Positions 23,400 through 36,242 of a stretch of 64,000 bases of DNA are shown piece by piece. The notes beneath the pieces were generated by a model that had not been told where the DNA came from, made no database searches, and worked only from the letters and a program-made list of their open reading frames with translations. The DNA is from Allantophomopsis cytisporea (lineage: Eukaryota; Ascomycota; Leotiomycetes; Phacidiales; Phacidiaceae): positions 434,001 through 498,000 of the forward strand of contig CP103035.1 in the NCBI GenBank assembly GCA_024752435.1, written 5' to 3'. Each line of letters starts with the position of its first letter. Positions within the stretch are counted from its first letter, which is position 1. Made by a program: the position numbers and the translations under genes.

Positions 23400-25778
23400 A
23401 TGCGCTTCAACGTTCCAGCCTCGTTATTATCACTGGCGCTGGTCGCGCCAGTATGGGCTGCGCCTCAAGATGCCCCAAGCCCTCAAGATGCTGCAGCCCT
23501 CAAAAAAGCTCTAGAGCCGAATGCGGCAGCAGATACGATATCTATACAAACAGCTGGTGCAGTACCAGAGACAAAGACGGAAGAGATCGCAACACCAGAT
23601 GATGGCTCGACGATATTCAACGGCGTACGAGTACCTCCTCTACGAGACATAAATGGAGAGGAGTTCGATAAAGAAGTGCAATCGGGTTATTGGTTTGTGA
23701 AACATCACTCTCCGTACTGCCATCACTGTCAAGCGGTGGCGCCAGTTTGGCAAACACTGTACGAGTTCTATTATGTACGTATTCTATCAGGGTATGGTAT
23801 CAAATGCTAATTCCTTTAGACATCAAAACCAGTGACAGCCTCTTCTGATAATACCGATACATCTCATCCCAACGATTTCCAATATTACTACAACTTTCAC
23901 TTTGCATCACTGGACTGTATAGCTTTTGGCGCTGCATGTGAGGCCCACGATGTACGTGCCTACCCGACATTTGTTCTCTACAAAGATGGGCAGCCTGTCA
24001 ATCGATTTGTTGGAACAAAGGATATGAAAGGATTGAGTACATTCATCGAAGAAACTCTGGAGACAATCAAGCCAGGATCTCGCGTGCAAGGTGGCCCGAC
24101 TCTTCCTGAAGTTGGCGCCACCACAGCTCCAGGCTTCGAGGTAAAGCCCACGGCGGTACCTGCAGCAGCACCTGCAGCAGCAGCTCCAGTCAAAGCTGGG
24201 GAAGTCCCAGCTAAAGCTGCTGCAGAGGTTCTTCAAGCAGATGTAGTTACGACAAAATCTTCTACACATTTGGCTAGCACTGCGACTTCTGTTGTCGAAG
24301 AAGTCAGAATGAATCAAAAGCCTTCAAAGGCAGCTAAGCCAACTATTACACCCAACCCAATTGGTAACTCTGTTTCTTTGACTGCGGAGAGCTTTCAGCA
24401 CCTGGTCACGATGTCCCAGGAACCATGGTTTATCAAATTCTACGCACCATGGTGTCATCATTGCCAAGCTATGGCGCCAAACTGGTTCCAGCTAAGCAAA
24501 GAAATGCAGGGTAAGCTCAATGTAGGAGAGGTTAACTGTGAGGTCGAAAGCAGACTCTGCAAAGATGTCGGTGTTCGCGGCTACCCAACGATTCTCTTCT
24601 TCCGCGGTGGAGAGAGGGTTGAGTATGATGGATTGAGAGGTCTTGGAGATTTTGTTAACTTCGCCAACAAAGCCATTGATGTTGGAGATGGTGTCAAGGA
24701 TGTTGATGCTGTAGAGTTCAGCCAATTGGAAGAGAAGGAAGAAGTTATCTTCCTCTACTTCTATGATCACGCTACTACTAGCGAAGACTTTGCGGCTCTC
24801 GAACGGTTGACCCTGAGCTTGATTGGACACGCTAAGTTGGTCAAGACCAACAGCGCTAAGCTTGCTGAAAGATATAAGATCACAACTTGGCCTCGCCTCT
24901 TGGTGTCTAGAGATGGTCGCCCCACTTACTATACTGCCTTGGCTCCAAAGGACATGCGTGATTTCAGACAGGTTCTGAGCTGGATGCAGTCTGTATGGCT
25001 TCCAATTGTTCCGGAGCTTACTGCCTCAAATTCTCGCGAGATTATGGATGGAAAGCTAGTCGTTCTTGGTATCTTGGATCGTAGCCATGCTGATGATTTC
25101 ATCATTGCTAAGAAGGAGATCAAGAGCGCTGCGCTTGAGTGGATGGACAAGCAGACGCAATTATTCCAGCTTGAGAGACAAGAGCTTCGTGATAGCAAGC
25201 AACTTCGAATTGAAGAAGCTGAGGATCGAAACGACCAACGGGCTTTGAGGGCTGCTAAGAGCATTCGCATCAACATGGATATGTCTGACAGAAAGGAAGT
25301 TGGGTTCGCATGGGTTGATGGTGTGTTCTGGGAGAGATGGATTAGAACTACATATGGCATTGAGGTCAAGGATGGCGAGAAAGTCATCATTAATGACGAA
25401 GATGTAAGTCGAGCACCAATAAGTCCACATGGGACATCTACTAATGCACTACAGAACCGAAGATATTGGGATACGACCATCACCGGCAACTACATCATTC
25501 CATCGCGTACCTCCATCCTTGAGACAATTCCCAAGGTTGTAGCAAATCCACCAAAGATCCAGCCAAAGATGACCATCTCCAACTTTGAGAAGTTCTTCTT
25601 CAATATCAAGGGCGCAATGCATGCTCATAAGTATATCACCATGCTAATCCTGGGTGGTATCATCTTTGGGGCTTTGTATTATGGCCGTGACCGTCTGCGA
25701 AACCGCAGAAATGGCTTCTTCAAGCTGGATGATAAGGAGGGAATTTTGGGCAATACTAATGGCGTCAAAGGTGACTGA
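23400..25778 (+). CDS. EPS1: Membrane-anchored protein disulfide isomerase (Eps1-like)
   Basis: A 760-residue protein from exons 23400-23774, 23820-25403 and 25455-25778. Residues 1-20 are a signal peptide ending PVWAAP. Two thioredoxin domains follow, each with a CHHC active site: SPYCHHCQAV, around residue 110 and interrupted downstream by the first intron, and APWCHHCQAM near residue 320. Both have downstream cis-Pro regions (YPTFVLY, YPTILFF). A luminal extension with a charged coiled stretch leads to one transmembrane helix (YITMLILGGIIFGALYY) and a basic cytosolic tail. This layout is that of yeast Eps1, an ER oxidoreductase acting in folding and ER-associated degradation. The last intron is 51 nt with no stop, so its retention would add 17 residues; its gtaagt donor, tactaat branch-like word and ctacag acceptor say it is spliced. 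Confidence 0.9.
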
Positions 25779-27554
25779 GTGGGTGGTCGTGTATGTATAT
25801 TACTGGGTAATGGGATAGGAATTTCTTTTCGTTGAGTATGGAACGTAGTCTTTTGTACATTCCCACGGTTACAATAGATAGCTTAAGTGGTTCATAAATT
25901 ATTTGTGTTTTCCTTCTATCTACTTGCAGGTCAGAGGCGTGAGTTTGATTTATAAAATTCATGACTACTCGTGCTTCTTACAGCACTCATGCCGCTACTG
26001 TGAGGAAAGAAGAATAACATACCAGCCATATGGGGATGGGTTTGATTATATCAACATTCACTCTGAGGTGTAGAGACATCAACCCACCGCTCCGCTCTCT
26101 TGGTCACCTTAACCGCTATCATCCACTCTGTTGGCAGGCAGCATCAAAGCTAGCTACTTCAAGGTACCTCACTTGTAGGTACTCTGCGCATCTCTCCCGC
26201 GTCTTTACTGTTTGTTGAAAGTCAAGCTGCAAAGGAGTTCCTTTCCTGTCACCACCCTTCACATCTACATGACCTCTTGCAAACGTGCCTCACATTCAAC
26301 ATCCATCCGTCACATAACCTTTCTTCCTTCCTTCCTTACTTATCTCCTTCCACATACAACCTCGAATTCCGTCTCATCAACCTTCACTAAGGTAGTCAAC
26401 ATTCATCCAGCCAACATCAACCTTCTCTTCTCTACGCTTACAGCCTAGAGCCTCAGTCAACCTTCTCTTCTCTACATCTACAACGCGCGAAACATCAACC
26501 TTCGTCGCCTTCTCTTCTTCGTACCTATAGTACGAAGTCTCACTTGACCTTGTCCAACCTTCATACTCTCTACATCTACTACATTCGACTTGGTTCAGAC
26601 CTCTCTTCCCAACTACGACCAAGCTCAACCTCCATTAATCTATAAAAACTCGCTTTGCACGCACACAACATCCTACCTAGTTCGATCTATCGCTGCCTCG
26701 TCTTCCACATCTGTTTCATACAGGCCACTTGCTCTAATCACAACAATCTGTTGTGCAGATAGATCTACTTTGGTCTATTCAATTCAACTCAACTCGGTGA
26801 TAATTCAGGTGTGTATTGAAAACAAATTAGCCTCTGTAATTCCCACATTCTATCACACAGCTATCACATCTTACCTTACGTGAATACGTGTCACTTGTAT
26901 TTATTACATGCCACCGAAAGCTTTCATTCACCTCATTTTACGTGTCAACTTACCACTACAACCTCATCTTCACGCTTCTCTACCACAGCCCATATATCCA
27001 AGGTCCTTGTGAGCTAGGTCATTCATCCACCAGTCACTCCACACCTACAAAACCCAACATCATCCTCCACAGGAACACATAACTACACATCATCCACCAG
27101 CTTCTTCTCATCTTTCTCGCCTCACTTCTGACCTTATACATACAAACATTCTCATCCTACTCTAACATGTCTATTCCACTCACTACCTTTCACCATCTTT
27201 ATATATGACACTATAGATCCATCGTTGCACAGCTTGGTTTTTCACATCTTTAACCCTTCACTCAACAGTTTATGGTCATTCATAACTCACTTGCTTATTT
27301 CAACCACAACAGCATCTGCTCTATACTTTTGCACCATTCGAATACCGAAAGCTATCAAGCTCATATCATTGTAAGCAAATTTTGCCCATACCTTATCTCC
27401 ATTTTCTCTTATCATCTACGGTGTCAACTTCGCGCCTACCCAAAGCTTGCACTTCAAGTGTTCTGGCATTTCCATTGTTAAAGTTTCTAAATACGGCACC
27501 ATTGACTCGCATTTGAACAAATTAACATAATGACCACATCAACAGAGCAAGAAA
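25779..27554. other. Strand-asymmetric, G-poor region upstream of Argonaute
   Basis: From about 26.2 to 27.5 kb the plus strand is depleted in G: 58 G in 600 bases (26881-27480) by hand count. It is rich in C, T and A, with repeated words such as tcaaccttctcttctctac (26417 and 26457). The many short plus-strand frames are a by-product of this composition. It probably holds the promoter and a long C/U-rich 5' leader of the Argonaute gene. Confidence 0.5.
27371..27545 (+). other. Candidate 5' UTR intron of the Argonaute gene
   Basis: A gtaagc donor at 27371 and a caacag acceptor ending at 27545, with a taacat word shortly before the acceptor, define a possible 175-nt intron ending nine bases before the main ATG. 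It would remove the upstream ATG at 27530. Confidence 0.35.
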
Positions 27555-27571
27555 ATGTCATCATATCGTGA
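27530..27571 (+). promoter_or_regulatory. Overlapping upstream ORF at the Argonaute start
   Basis: An ATG at 27530 opens a 13-codon frame ending in TGA at 27569-27571, out of frame with and overlapping the main ATG at 27555. If present in mature mRNA it should depress translation. Confidence 0.5.
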
Positions 27572-30500
27572 CAGAGATGATCGAAGAGGTAGCAGACGCC
27601 GCTCTCGCTCAAGAAGTCCGGAACACGGTCGCGGTTATGGTGGTGGCCGAGATTTCCGAAATGACTATGGTAGAGGTTCAAGTGGTAGAGGCTCGAGCGG
27701 AAGAGAGTCTCACGATTCACGTAAGTTAACATCAGTTTATAATTATGCATGTTAACCAACGTCAATAGGTGGTAGCTATGGTCGAGGAAGTCGTGGTGGT
27801 CGAGGAGGCCGCGGTCCAAGTGGCCCAAGTGGCCCAAGTGGTCCTTCAAAGGGTCCTCCTCTTGCCCAAGTTCCAATCCCATCGACCGGTGCCTCGCCTC
27901 CGTATCCTAATTTGAACGTAGTTGGAACGGAAGGTCTCAAAACTTTCGTGAGGACAAATCATTTCCTTGTCCAGTCTCTCCCAACGATAAAAATCTATAT
28001 CTATGATGTAAGTCTTGCTGATAAATGCAATTCAGTCATACCATGCAGCCATCCGCTAATTTATCCATCAGATTCGCATGTCAATTCCTCCAGAGTGCCA
28101 GATTCGGAGAAGGAACAGTCTCACTAGTTCCCAGATCGATAAAGTCGTTCAGCATCCGGAACTACGTAGACTAGTTGGAAATTCCTTTGTTTTTGATGGT
28201 CTCTCTACAGGCTTCTCTCCAGACAAGATAGGTGATGAAAAGAACTGGTTAACCGCAAATCTTGAAATGGGTCGAGCCCGAAGAGATGGCACAGAGAATC
28301 GGATTTTGTTCGAGATCCGCAACAGAGGCACTCTTGACGTCCACAGTTTCATTCGTTTCTTAAGTGATTTGTCTCCACAGACAGAGATGAACATTGCTCC
28401 ACATGAGATTTTGCTTAAGTGGCTCAATGCATCTTTAAGAACTGATCCAGCAGAGCGTTGCATTACACGTCCTGGTAGTAACTCTTATTTTGACCGAGCT
28501 AGATCTGCAGTCATGACTATCGCATCTTCTGGTGGCCTTCTTGAGGCTATCCGAGGGATGTTCCAGAGTGCACGTATGTTCGGTGGCAAATTGACTGTTA
28601 ATGTCGACATCGCAACTAGTGTTTTCTGGACACCAGATGTTTGTCTGATTGACCACCTTTGCACCTTAACCAGGTCTTCTCCACAGAACCTACAGGCATC
28701 ATTCCTCACAAACCCAAACGCCTTCTTCGCCGCCACATCTCGTCTCATTGGTATGTGGGTCAGTGTCCGCCACCTTGGAGCTGATCGGGCGGGCTTGAAC
28801 ATTAAGTTCACAGCATGGTCTCAGGATGACGCTCTCAATACAATATTCGATCATACAGACCCGTTAACAGGCACTACAACTACAACTTCGGTAAATGACT
28901 ACTTCAACAGCAGATATGGCATCAAACTGCTCTTTCCTAACCTTCCAATGGCAAAAACTCGTCGTGGCGATCTACCACTTGAGATTTGCTATTCGAGTGC
29001 TGGCGAGAGTAAGTTTTCTCAGATGGATTTTATTCTTTGAAGAGATGGATGAATTTAATTCAGGTCAATCGCTAACTTATAATCTATAGGATACAAGGAA
29101 TTGCTACAAGGACCGGAAACTGCGGATTTGATTACCTTCGCGAGTACACCCGGTCACGATCGTAAGAACAGCATATATGGTGCGCTCGAGAATCTGCAAT
29201 GGCATACAAAGCCATTGTTGCAAGCTCATGGCATATCTGTAGACTATAACATGATGCGCGTAAAAGCACGTATTCTGAACGAGCCTACAGTATACTACCA
29301 GAATAGCCCCTTGAGAGTCGAAAGAGGTAGATGGAACCTCAGAAATATTCGTCTACATCAACCAGCCACCATCTGTTCCTGGGCAATGTTGTATCTCCCC
29401 ACGGGTCGTCCAATATCGCAGGCTGACATCGAACGTTTTGGCTCGGCTTTCGCAAGAGGGCTTTCTGCTCTTGGAATCAGCCTGCCTAGAATCCTGCCAT
29501 CGCTTGTCTTTGGAAACTCTAACAACGTTGCCGAATGCTTACAAGACTGTATCTCCAAGTCAACTGGAGAATTTGGTGCTCGTCCTGATATAATCCTAGT
29601 ACTTATCGAGAATGCTAGTATCCCAAGTGAGTTTAGATATCTTGATTTTCAGGCCATAGTCTAACTATTCTACAGTTCATCATGATGTTAAAGCCGCTGC
29701 AGACATTCAGCTTGGTGTAGCTACTGCGGTCATGACCATGGAAAAGGCTTTCAAAGAAAAGGGACAGGCTCAGTACATCGCAAACATGGGGCTGAAAATC
29801 AACGTAAAGCTTGGAGGCATAAACAGGTGAGTAAATTAGTTGGACACTTTTGAATTGTTGATATTTTATTAGTGATCGCGTTTGCTAAGATTTCCAACGC
29901 TCAAGTAAATTAAACTTGTCAATAATACTAACAATTGTCTTAATAGTATTGTTCGTGAGCCATTATTCAAGAAACGTCGCTACATGATCATCTCAGCTGA
30001 TACGAGCCATCCATCATCAGCTGAGCTTCGAAAAGAGCCACCCCCACAAGCTTTATCATCTCTTGTTGCCTCGTTCGATTCGAACTGTGTACAGTAAATC
30101 TCTCTTACAGATAAGATTTATCTTGGCCATCCTAACATTTATAGGTACACCGCCATTGCTGCAGCACAAGCTGCAACCAACCAAATGATCGTCGATATTC
30201 GACCGATGATTATCGAACTGATGCGCCGATATAAGGCTAGAAACAACGGGCAGCTCCCCCAATCGATCCTCTTTGTCAGAGATGGTTTAAGTGAATCTCA
30301 GTAAGTTATACACAACACGATCTCATCTCAACTTACCTGACGCCTGCAGATACAATGCCATCAAGGCTGAGGAAGGCCGTGCTGTTCGTGAGGTATGTCA
30401 TGAAATGGCAGCAGAAGCAAAGGTGTCTCCGCCAAAGATTACCCTAGTGGTTGCTATCAAACGTAAGTACAACGTTTAGGTTGCACTTCTCAAGCTAACA

Positions 30501-30922
30501 TTTGTACTATAGGCCATCATACTCGATTCTTCCCTGATGAGGCCAACATGAACGACCAAAAGTTCTGTGACCGTCTGGGAAATGTCACACCTGGTACCAT
30601 CGCTGAAAACGGCTCTGGAAAGGATTTCTTCCTGGTAGCTCACGCAGGCTTGATTGGTACAGTCAGACCTTGCCACTACAAGCTCTTGATCACGGAAGAA
30701 ACTGCGGCAGATTTTTCTATTGACGATCTACAGAGAATCATTTGCTACAGTTGTTCAACGTACGCTCGTGCGACTACTACTGTCGGTGTTTTCTCTGCTA
30801 TATACTATAGCGATCTCGTGGCAGAGAGAGCGAAGAAACACATCCGACTATCGGCAGATGGTACACACCTGATTCTTCCACCGGTTCATAAGAATTTGAT
30901 GTACACGATGTACTGGCAGTAG
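27555..30922 (+). CDS. Argonaute with substituted active-site and 5'-end-binding residues
   Basis: A 951-residue protein from nine exons: 27555-27720, 27769-28007, 28072-29008, 29090-29626, 29676-29826, 29947-30093, 30145-30300, 30350-30462 and 30513-30922. Residues 1-85 are Arg/Ser/Gly-rich with RGG and SRS motifs and a GPS tandem repeat. N, linker, PAZ (ending near LFPNLPMAK), MID (GLKINVKLGG) and PIWI domains follow. Argonautes bind small RNAs to silence targets. In the PIWI catalytic tetrad D695 (SADTSHP), D772 (VRDG) and H870 (RPCHY) are present, but the glutamate-finger position is Gln739. In MID, positions matching human Ago2 Tyr529 and Gln545 are His628 and Ala644, while Lys632, Lys667 and Lys671 are kept. 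Slicing may thus be weak or lost. It may be a second, divergent Argonaute of this fungus; a QDE-2-type copy could exist elsewhere. Confidence 0.92.
27817..27849 (+). repeat. In-frame tandem repeat ggcccaagt (Gly-Pro-Ser) in Argonaute
   Basis: About four copies of a 9-base unit encode consecutive Gly-Pro-Ser triplets at the end of the disordered N-terminal arm. Repeat number is likely to vary between strains. Confidence 0.75.
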
Positions 30923-32421
30923 ACCTCACATGGTATGCTATGGTTCGAATCTCCCATAAATTTCCGTTTATTGCGACCTCAGTTACCCTGTTGCTGGTAA
31001 CTTACCCTCTTTTATCTATCTTTTTACCTCCTTTCAAATCATCCGGGGACTCGGTGTCACTTCTTTACAACTTTCACAAAAATTCACCTAATGCTTAATG
31101 CAATAATCAGGAACTGGTATACGGAATTGGAGAAAATTTTGCTCTTTTACATTTGTTGGTTTTAACTGTTACGCATGACAGTTTGCATCTGCAGTTCTTA
31201 AGGCTGCGAGCACCTGGAGGTCTTTCCTACACTTCGTAGAACAGCTGGTGATGCTACTCAGTTTGTTCCTGACTCTGATAATCACACATGCGAGGAAGAA
31301 AGACAGTCGCCCCTGTTGATCCAAAGGGTTTCATTATCTATTACCTGCTGGCTGCTCTTACAAAAGTCAACTTCGAAATTAATTTGGGTTGACTTGCTTC
31401 TGGGGGTTCAAATTTCCCAGGGAGGATACACGCAACCCACACATTCGTCAGGTCCCCAATAAAGTGGCGTTCAAAAGTTGTGGATACATATATGATTAAG
31501 GTTCAGCAGGAGTTGTTTGCTTGATTATCTCAAAAGTTCATCTAAAAGACAATCAAATCTGCCAAATCTTCTAAGTAACTGCTCGTGACGAATGACCAAG
31601 ATATTTGGGTAGTGGGTGGCTCATTAGTGCTTGCAGTTCCAATTATGCCGATACCGAAACATCTACGATTAGATAGATACCGTCCAAGCATAAGGTAATC
31701 AAGCTACGATAGCCAAATACGTAAACCCCGATCTCTTGGATACACTATGCAAAGCTGATTTCAAGCTGAATACCCGCTCATATCTTCCATGATAGACAAC
31801 CCGAGAATCGCATAGCCCCCTCAACAAGGCAAACTTTCAATGACTATGCAACTCTCGAGAAGCCCATGAGGTATGCTTTCCAGTCCAGGATGTGTTAATA
31901 TCGTCTGTATCTGTCAGCATTTCCGCCAAATCCATACATACATTGCGAGCTTGGGGGTTTGCTGTTGGGGATATGGAAAAACAGTGTGATGGGCACCAAG
32001 ATAGTCGAGAATCCAATGTAGCCGTGGTACTATAGTTGAGGTCTTGTTGTTCCTAAGTGAGCATACTTCTGGTCGATGTACCTGTTTGCATTGAACACCG
32101 TCAAGGCCTGCATCGAAAATAGTAAATCGAGTCGATGTTGTAGAAATAGGAAGTCGAGAGTACAAGTCCTCTTTTCCATCAATTATCGCAGTCGATATCG
32201 TGATCCATCGTTGTGTCTAACGTCCGGTCTTTTGCACAATCACTCAGAACACATACGGCATATTGCTTATGACCAGAATCCATATTGCTTGCTATGCTAT
32301 TTTGTAATGTACAGCCAGCCAAGCCTTGCAAAAAATCTTGCGGATCCACCACTCCTCCACGAATCTGCCAGATTGCCCAAACGCCCCCATAGCGACTTGA
32401 CTCCCTGTATTCGCGAGTAGA
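30923..32421. other. Convergent intergenic region, Argonaute / ubiquitin-L40
   Basis: About 1.5 kb between two 3' ends. Frames at 31914-32420 overlap on both strands and show no family. A GGTTCGAATC word at 30942 lacks tRNA structure. I see no gene. Confidence 0.45.
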
Positions 32422-33234
<813 letters not shown>

Positions 33235-33556
33235 TCAACATGAATTTCATGTTCATCGGGTTAAGACATTTCATAATAGTGGCTTTTCAAATACCAGAAT
33301 GTCGCTGTTACTCTTTTACGCGATTTCAATGTGAAGTTCGGCGCCGAATTATTTCATCTTTCTGGAGCCTGAATATCAAGGCACAGAGAATTAAGAGTTC
33401 TCAAAATCTTATCTCATAAGCAACTACTGTAAACCACTTGATCTATTCAAATATTTGGAATTATTTTAGTCATGCAAACCTAATGTTTACTCTTTCGAAA
33501 GCATTCATAGTTTTTCAGAATGATATGAATTTGCAATCTGAGTTCTGGGTATCATG

Positions 33557-35503
33557 CTATATGCGCTCAGCCATCTGCCTCCGCCTATCCTCGGTCACCC
33601 AATCCTGTAACTTTGTCTCAACTTGAAAGACTGCACGCACAACTGTATCAACTTCCATAGCAGCAAGCTCCGCTTTAATAAGTCAGCATCCATATCATGT
33701 CAGTGCTATAAGATATTGCGTACCAGTCTTATGATAAAATGCTTTAGCATTGTCCGGCATCTCCTTCGTAGTTCGATAATGCGCATAGAACGATCCAGGT
33801 CGATTGACACCCCCTATCTGCTGAGCATCTTCATCTGATACGGGCTTCTTGACAAGGAGTGAGCCTTGTATATGCTTCGTCCGCTCGGTAATGTCAACTG
33901 CAGCTTCATCATCGCTGCTTCTTCGAGTTGGCTCTATTAGGGGAAACAGATCCACAATTTGCTGTGGCACTATAATATCCGTCAACATCAGAATCCCTAT
34001 CTTCTAGAAACGACTTACACTTAGGTTCTGCCCCATCAACCCACATCTGCTGATACCAGTCCAAGTAATCATCAAGCTTCTCGCCTGACATTGAGAGCAC
34101 CTCTTGATCAGTGACATGAATCTCCTGACCCCTCTTCAACCTGTCCGATTTCTGTTCTTCCATAGCATCCTTCCACACATTCCAGTCCATTGCCAGACTT
34201 GATGGATCCTCTAAATTCTTTGGGGCTCTTAAGATGTCGTCTAGTGGATAGGATAGCTTTGTTGCAATGATAAGTAGAGCGACAATCTTGGCTTCAGGAT
34301 GTGTTGCCGCCCGAATCATTTTTGAACGAGATAGCGTGAAGTCAATGTTCAAGAGCTTTGCGAGTCGTTGGACAGCAAGATATACCTCCACTGCTCGCCG
34401 TTAGCAATCACTCATACCTGTCTGAGAATAGGAAGAACGCACGTGGCAGGCCAAGTTCTTTGATATATCTAAAAATGATGATCGGTGCATTGAGGGCAGG
34501 GAACTCAATTTCAAAGTCGGTAAAATACGTTCTTGCAAGTATTGAGATGCTCTTCTGTAACTGGCCTGTCTTTAGCTCAGTCTGAGTGTCTAAACTCCGA
34601 TGGTACGACGCTGGGAGCTTCGAAACCATTTCCTGCGGGACAAAACGGATCTGTATATTCCAGTCAGCAAATAAATGAGATTTCCTATGAAGGGGTAATA
34701 CACACAGCCCTGATGTATATGATCTCCTCCTTCTCCGCCCACCGATGTAATTGTCCCACACTGACAGGAATCCTCAGGAGCACCATCCCCAAGTAACACA
34801 AACCAAGGGTATCAATAAGCTTCAAGCCACCCAGAGCGTTCTCCTTCCCAACACTTGTCCCCGTAGCAGAGGTAGCATCCGTCTCTCCACCCGTATCCTC
34901 ACCAGTACTACTATACGCGCCTCTGATGCTGGCGGTCTCATCACCACTATCATCATCCGGTAGGAGTTTCTTGAGCCTGTAACTCCACAAGTCACGTACG
35001 AGCGTCTCAAGCTCCTTCGGGAACTTTTGTACTGTCACCAGCCAGTGCACCTGCTTCCAGAGTAGCAGCTGGTAGCACTGCAGAAAGAGCTCGCGCGCTT
35101 CCTGTCCTGAATACAGCGTCTTTACTTTCTCTTTCTCCTCACGTCGCTTACGGGTCTTCTTGCCCTGCGTGTTCCAGTCATCTTCATCTTGCTGAGTTTG
35201 TGTGAATTGCTGTGACGTGTCAGCAAATACACCGTGATACGTAGCTCTCCGCTCTCCTGTATTCTAGTTCCTCGCTCTGCTCTCGCCCACCTCGCCCACG
35301 AACGCGCAGTTCCGTTTGGATACTAGCCATCCCACGTGACTGAAGCAAGGCATAGTTATAGAGAATTGAAAACTCACAGCTTGAATATGACCGCGTTTGC
35401 AGAACTGGCGTCCAGAGTCAATGTAGTACTGTTTGGAGCGACATCCTTCCTCGTCGCAGTGCTCGCCGCGGGGAAATTTATGGTATTCAATATTTTCCGA
35501 CAT
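33557..35503 (-). CDS. RRN7: RNA polymerase I-specific initiation factor Rrn7 (TFIIB-like)
   Basis: A 541-residue protein from six exons: 35378-35503, 34706-35263, 34443-34650, 34019-34390, 33724-33969 and 33557-33672, all in phase. The N-terminal zinc ribbon is C-x4-C...C-x2-H-like (CDEEGCRSKQYY...FCKRGHIQA). A basic linker with KKTRKRREEKEK follows, then the first cyclin-like fold (LFLQCYQLLLWKQVHWL, GLCYLGMVLLRIPVSVGQLHRW) and the second (LPLEVYLAVQRLAKLL, EAKIVALLIIATKLSYPLDD). Rrn7 belongs to the core factor that recruits Pol I to rDNA promoters in the nucleolus. The gene lies between two other translation-related genes on the same strand, but the spacings (520 and about 740 bases) do not suggest coupling. 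Confidence 0.93.
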
Positions 35504-36242
35504 ATTAATGGACTTGAAAGATGACGACCGGCGTCATGGAGAACATTTCAGTCAGGGCGGGTTGTGATGGGAGATTTTACTTTCGTTTTTTCTATAGTAA
35601 TTTCAGCATTCACTTAGATACCTTATTTGTAATTCTACGCACAAGCAAAGACCTGCTTTTTAGGGATGCGATGCACATGTTTTGTAACGATAATCGAGTA
35701 ATCTTGCTATGGTGTACTTACGAGAAATTAAAGTATCGCTCTTATCATTTTCTTCTGTTTATCCTTACTTGACATTGTTTCCTAGACAGTCACTAAGTCA
35801 ACTTAGTTTTCACATTTATTTTTTTATTTTTTTCTTTAAAAATCCAAATTGCGCTAACAATCACACGACAAATCAAAATCATATCACGTGGCAATCATTA
35901 GAAACAAAATCATTGTTGCTGAAATATCCATTTCCTACGACGGGACATGCCATCTTTCACATCCTACGCTTTTTGACTACGCCGGCCAATCGTGATCATG
36001 ACAGAAGGTAGAGTTTTGACAAAAAGAAGAATGTGTGTTCGCAAAACCATTGAGACGTGTAACCAGTTAAATCAAAGTACCCAGGTGTATTCCCTCAAAC
36101 GAATTGACCATGAGATTGCACCTCCCGAATGCTCGAAATAACTATCGAATCGATATGCTTAAGAGTAGACTAAAGGCGCAAACGGTGGAGAATATGCCAT
36201 TACTGACAAATGACCAATGTCGTATTGTTGAAATTATCCTGC
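35504..36242. other. Intergenic region, RRN7 promoter and eIF5A 3' flank
   Basis: AT-rich, with T-runs near 35820-35840 and a CACGTG word at 35885. Short frames here look random. Confidence 0.45.

Noticed and set aside
30942..30951. GGTTCGAATC word resembling a tRNA B box
   Set aside because: It lies just after the Argonaute stop and no tRNA fold can be drawn around it.
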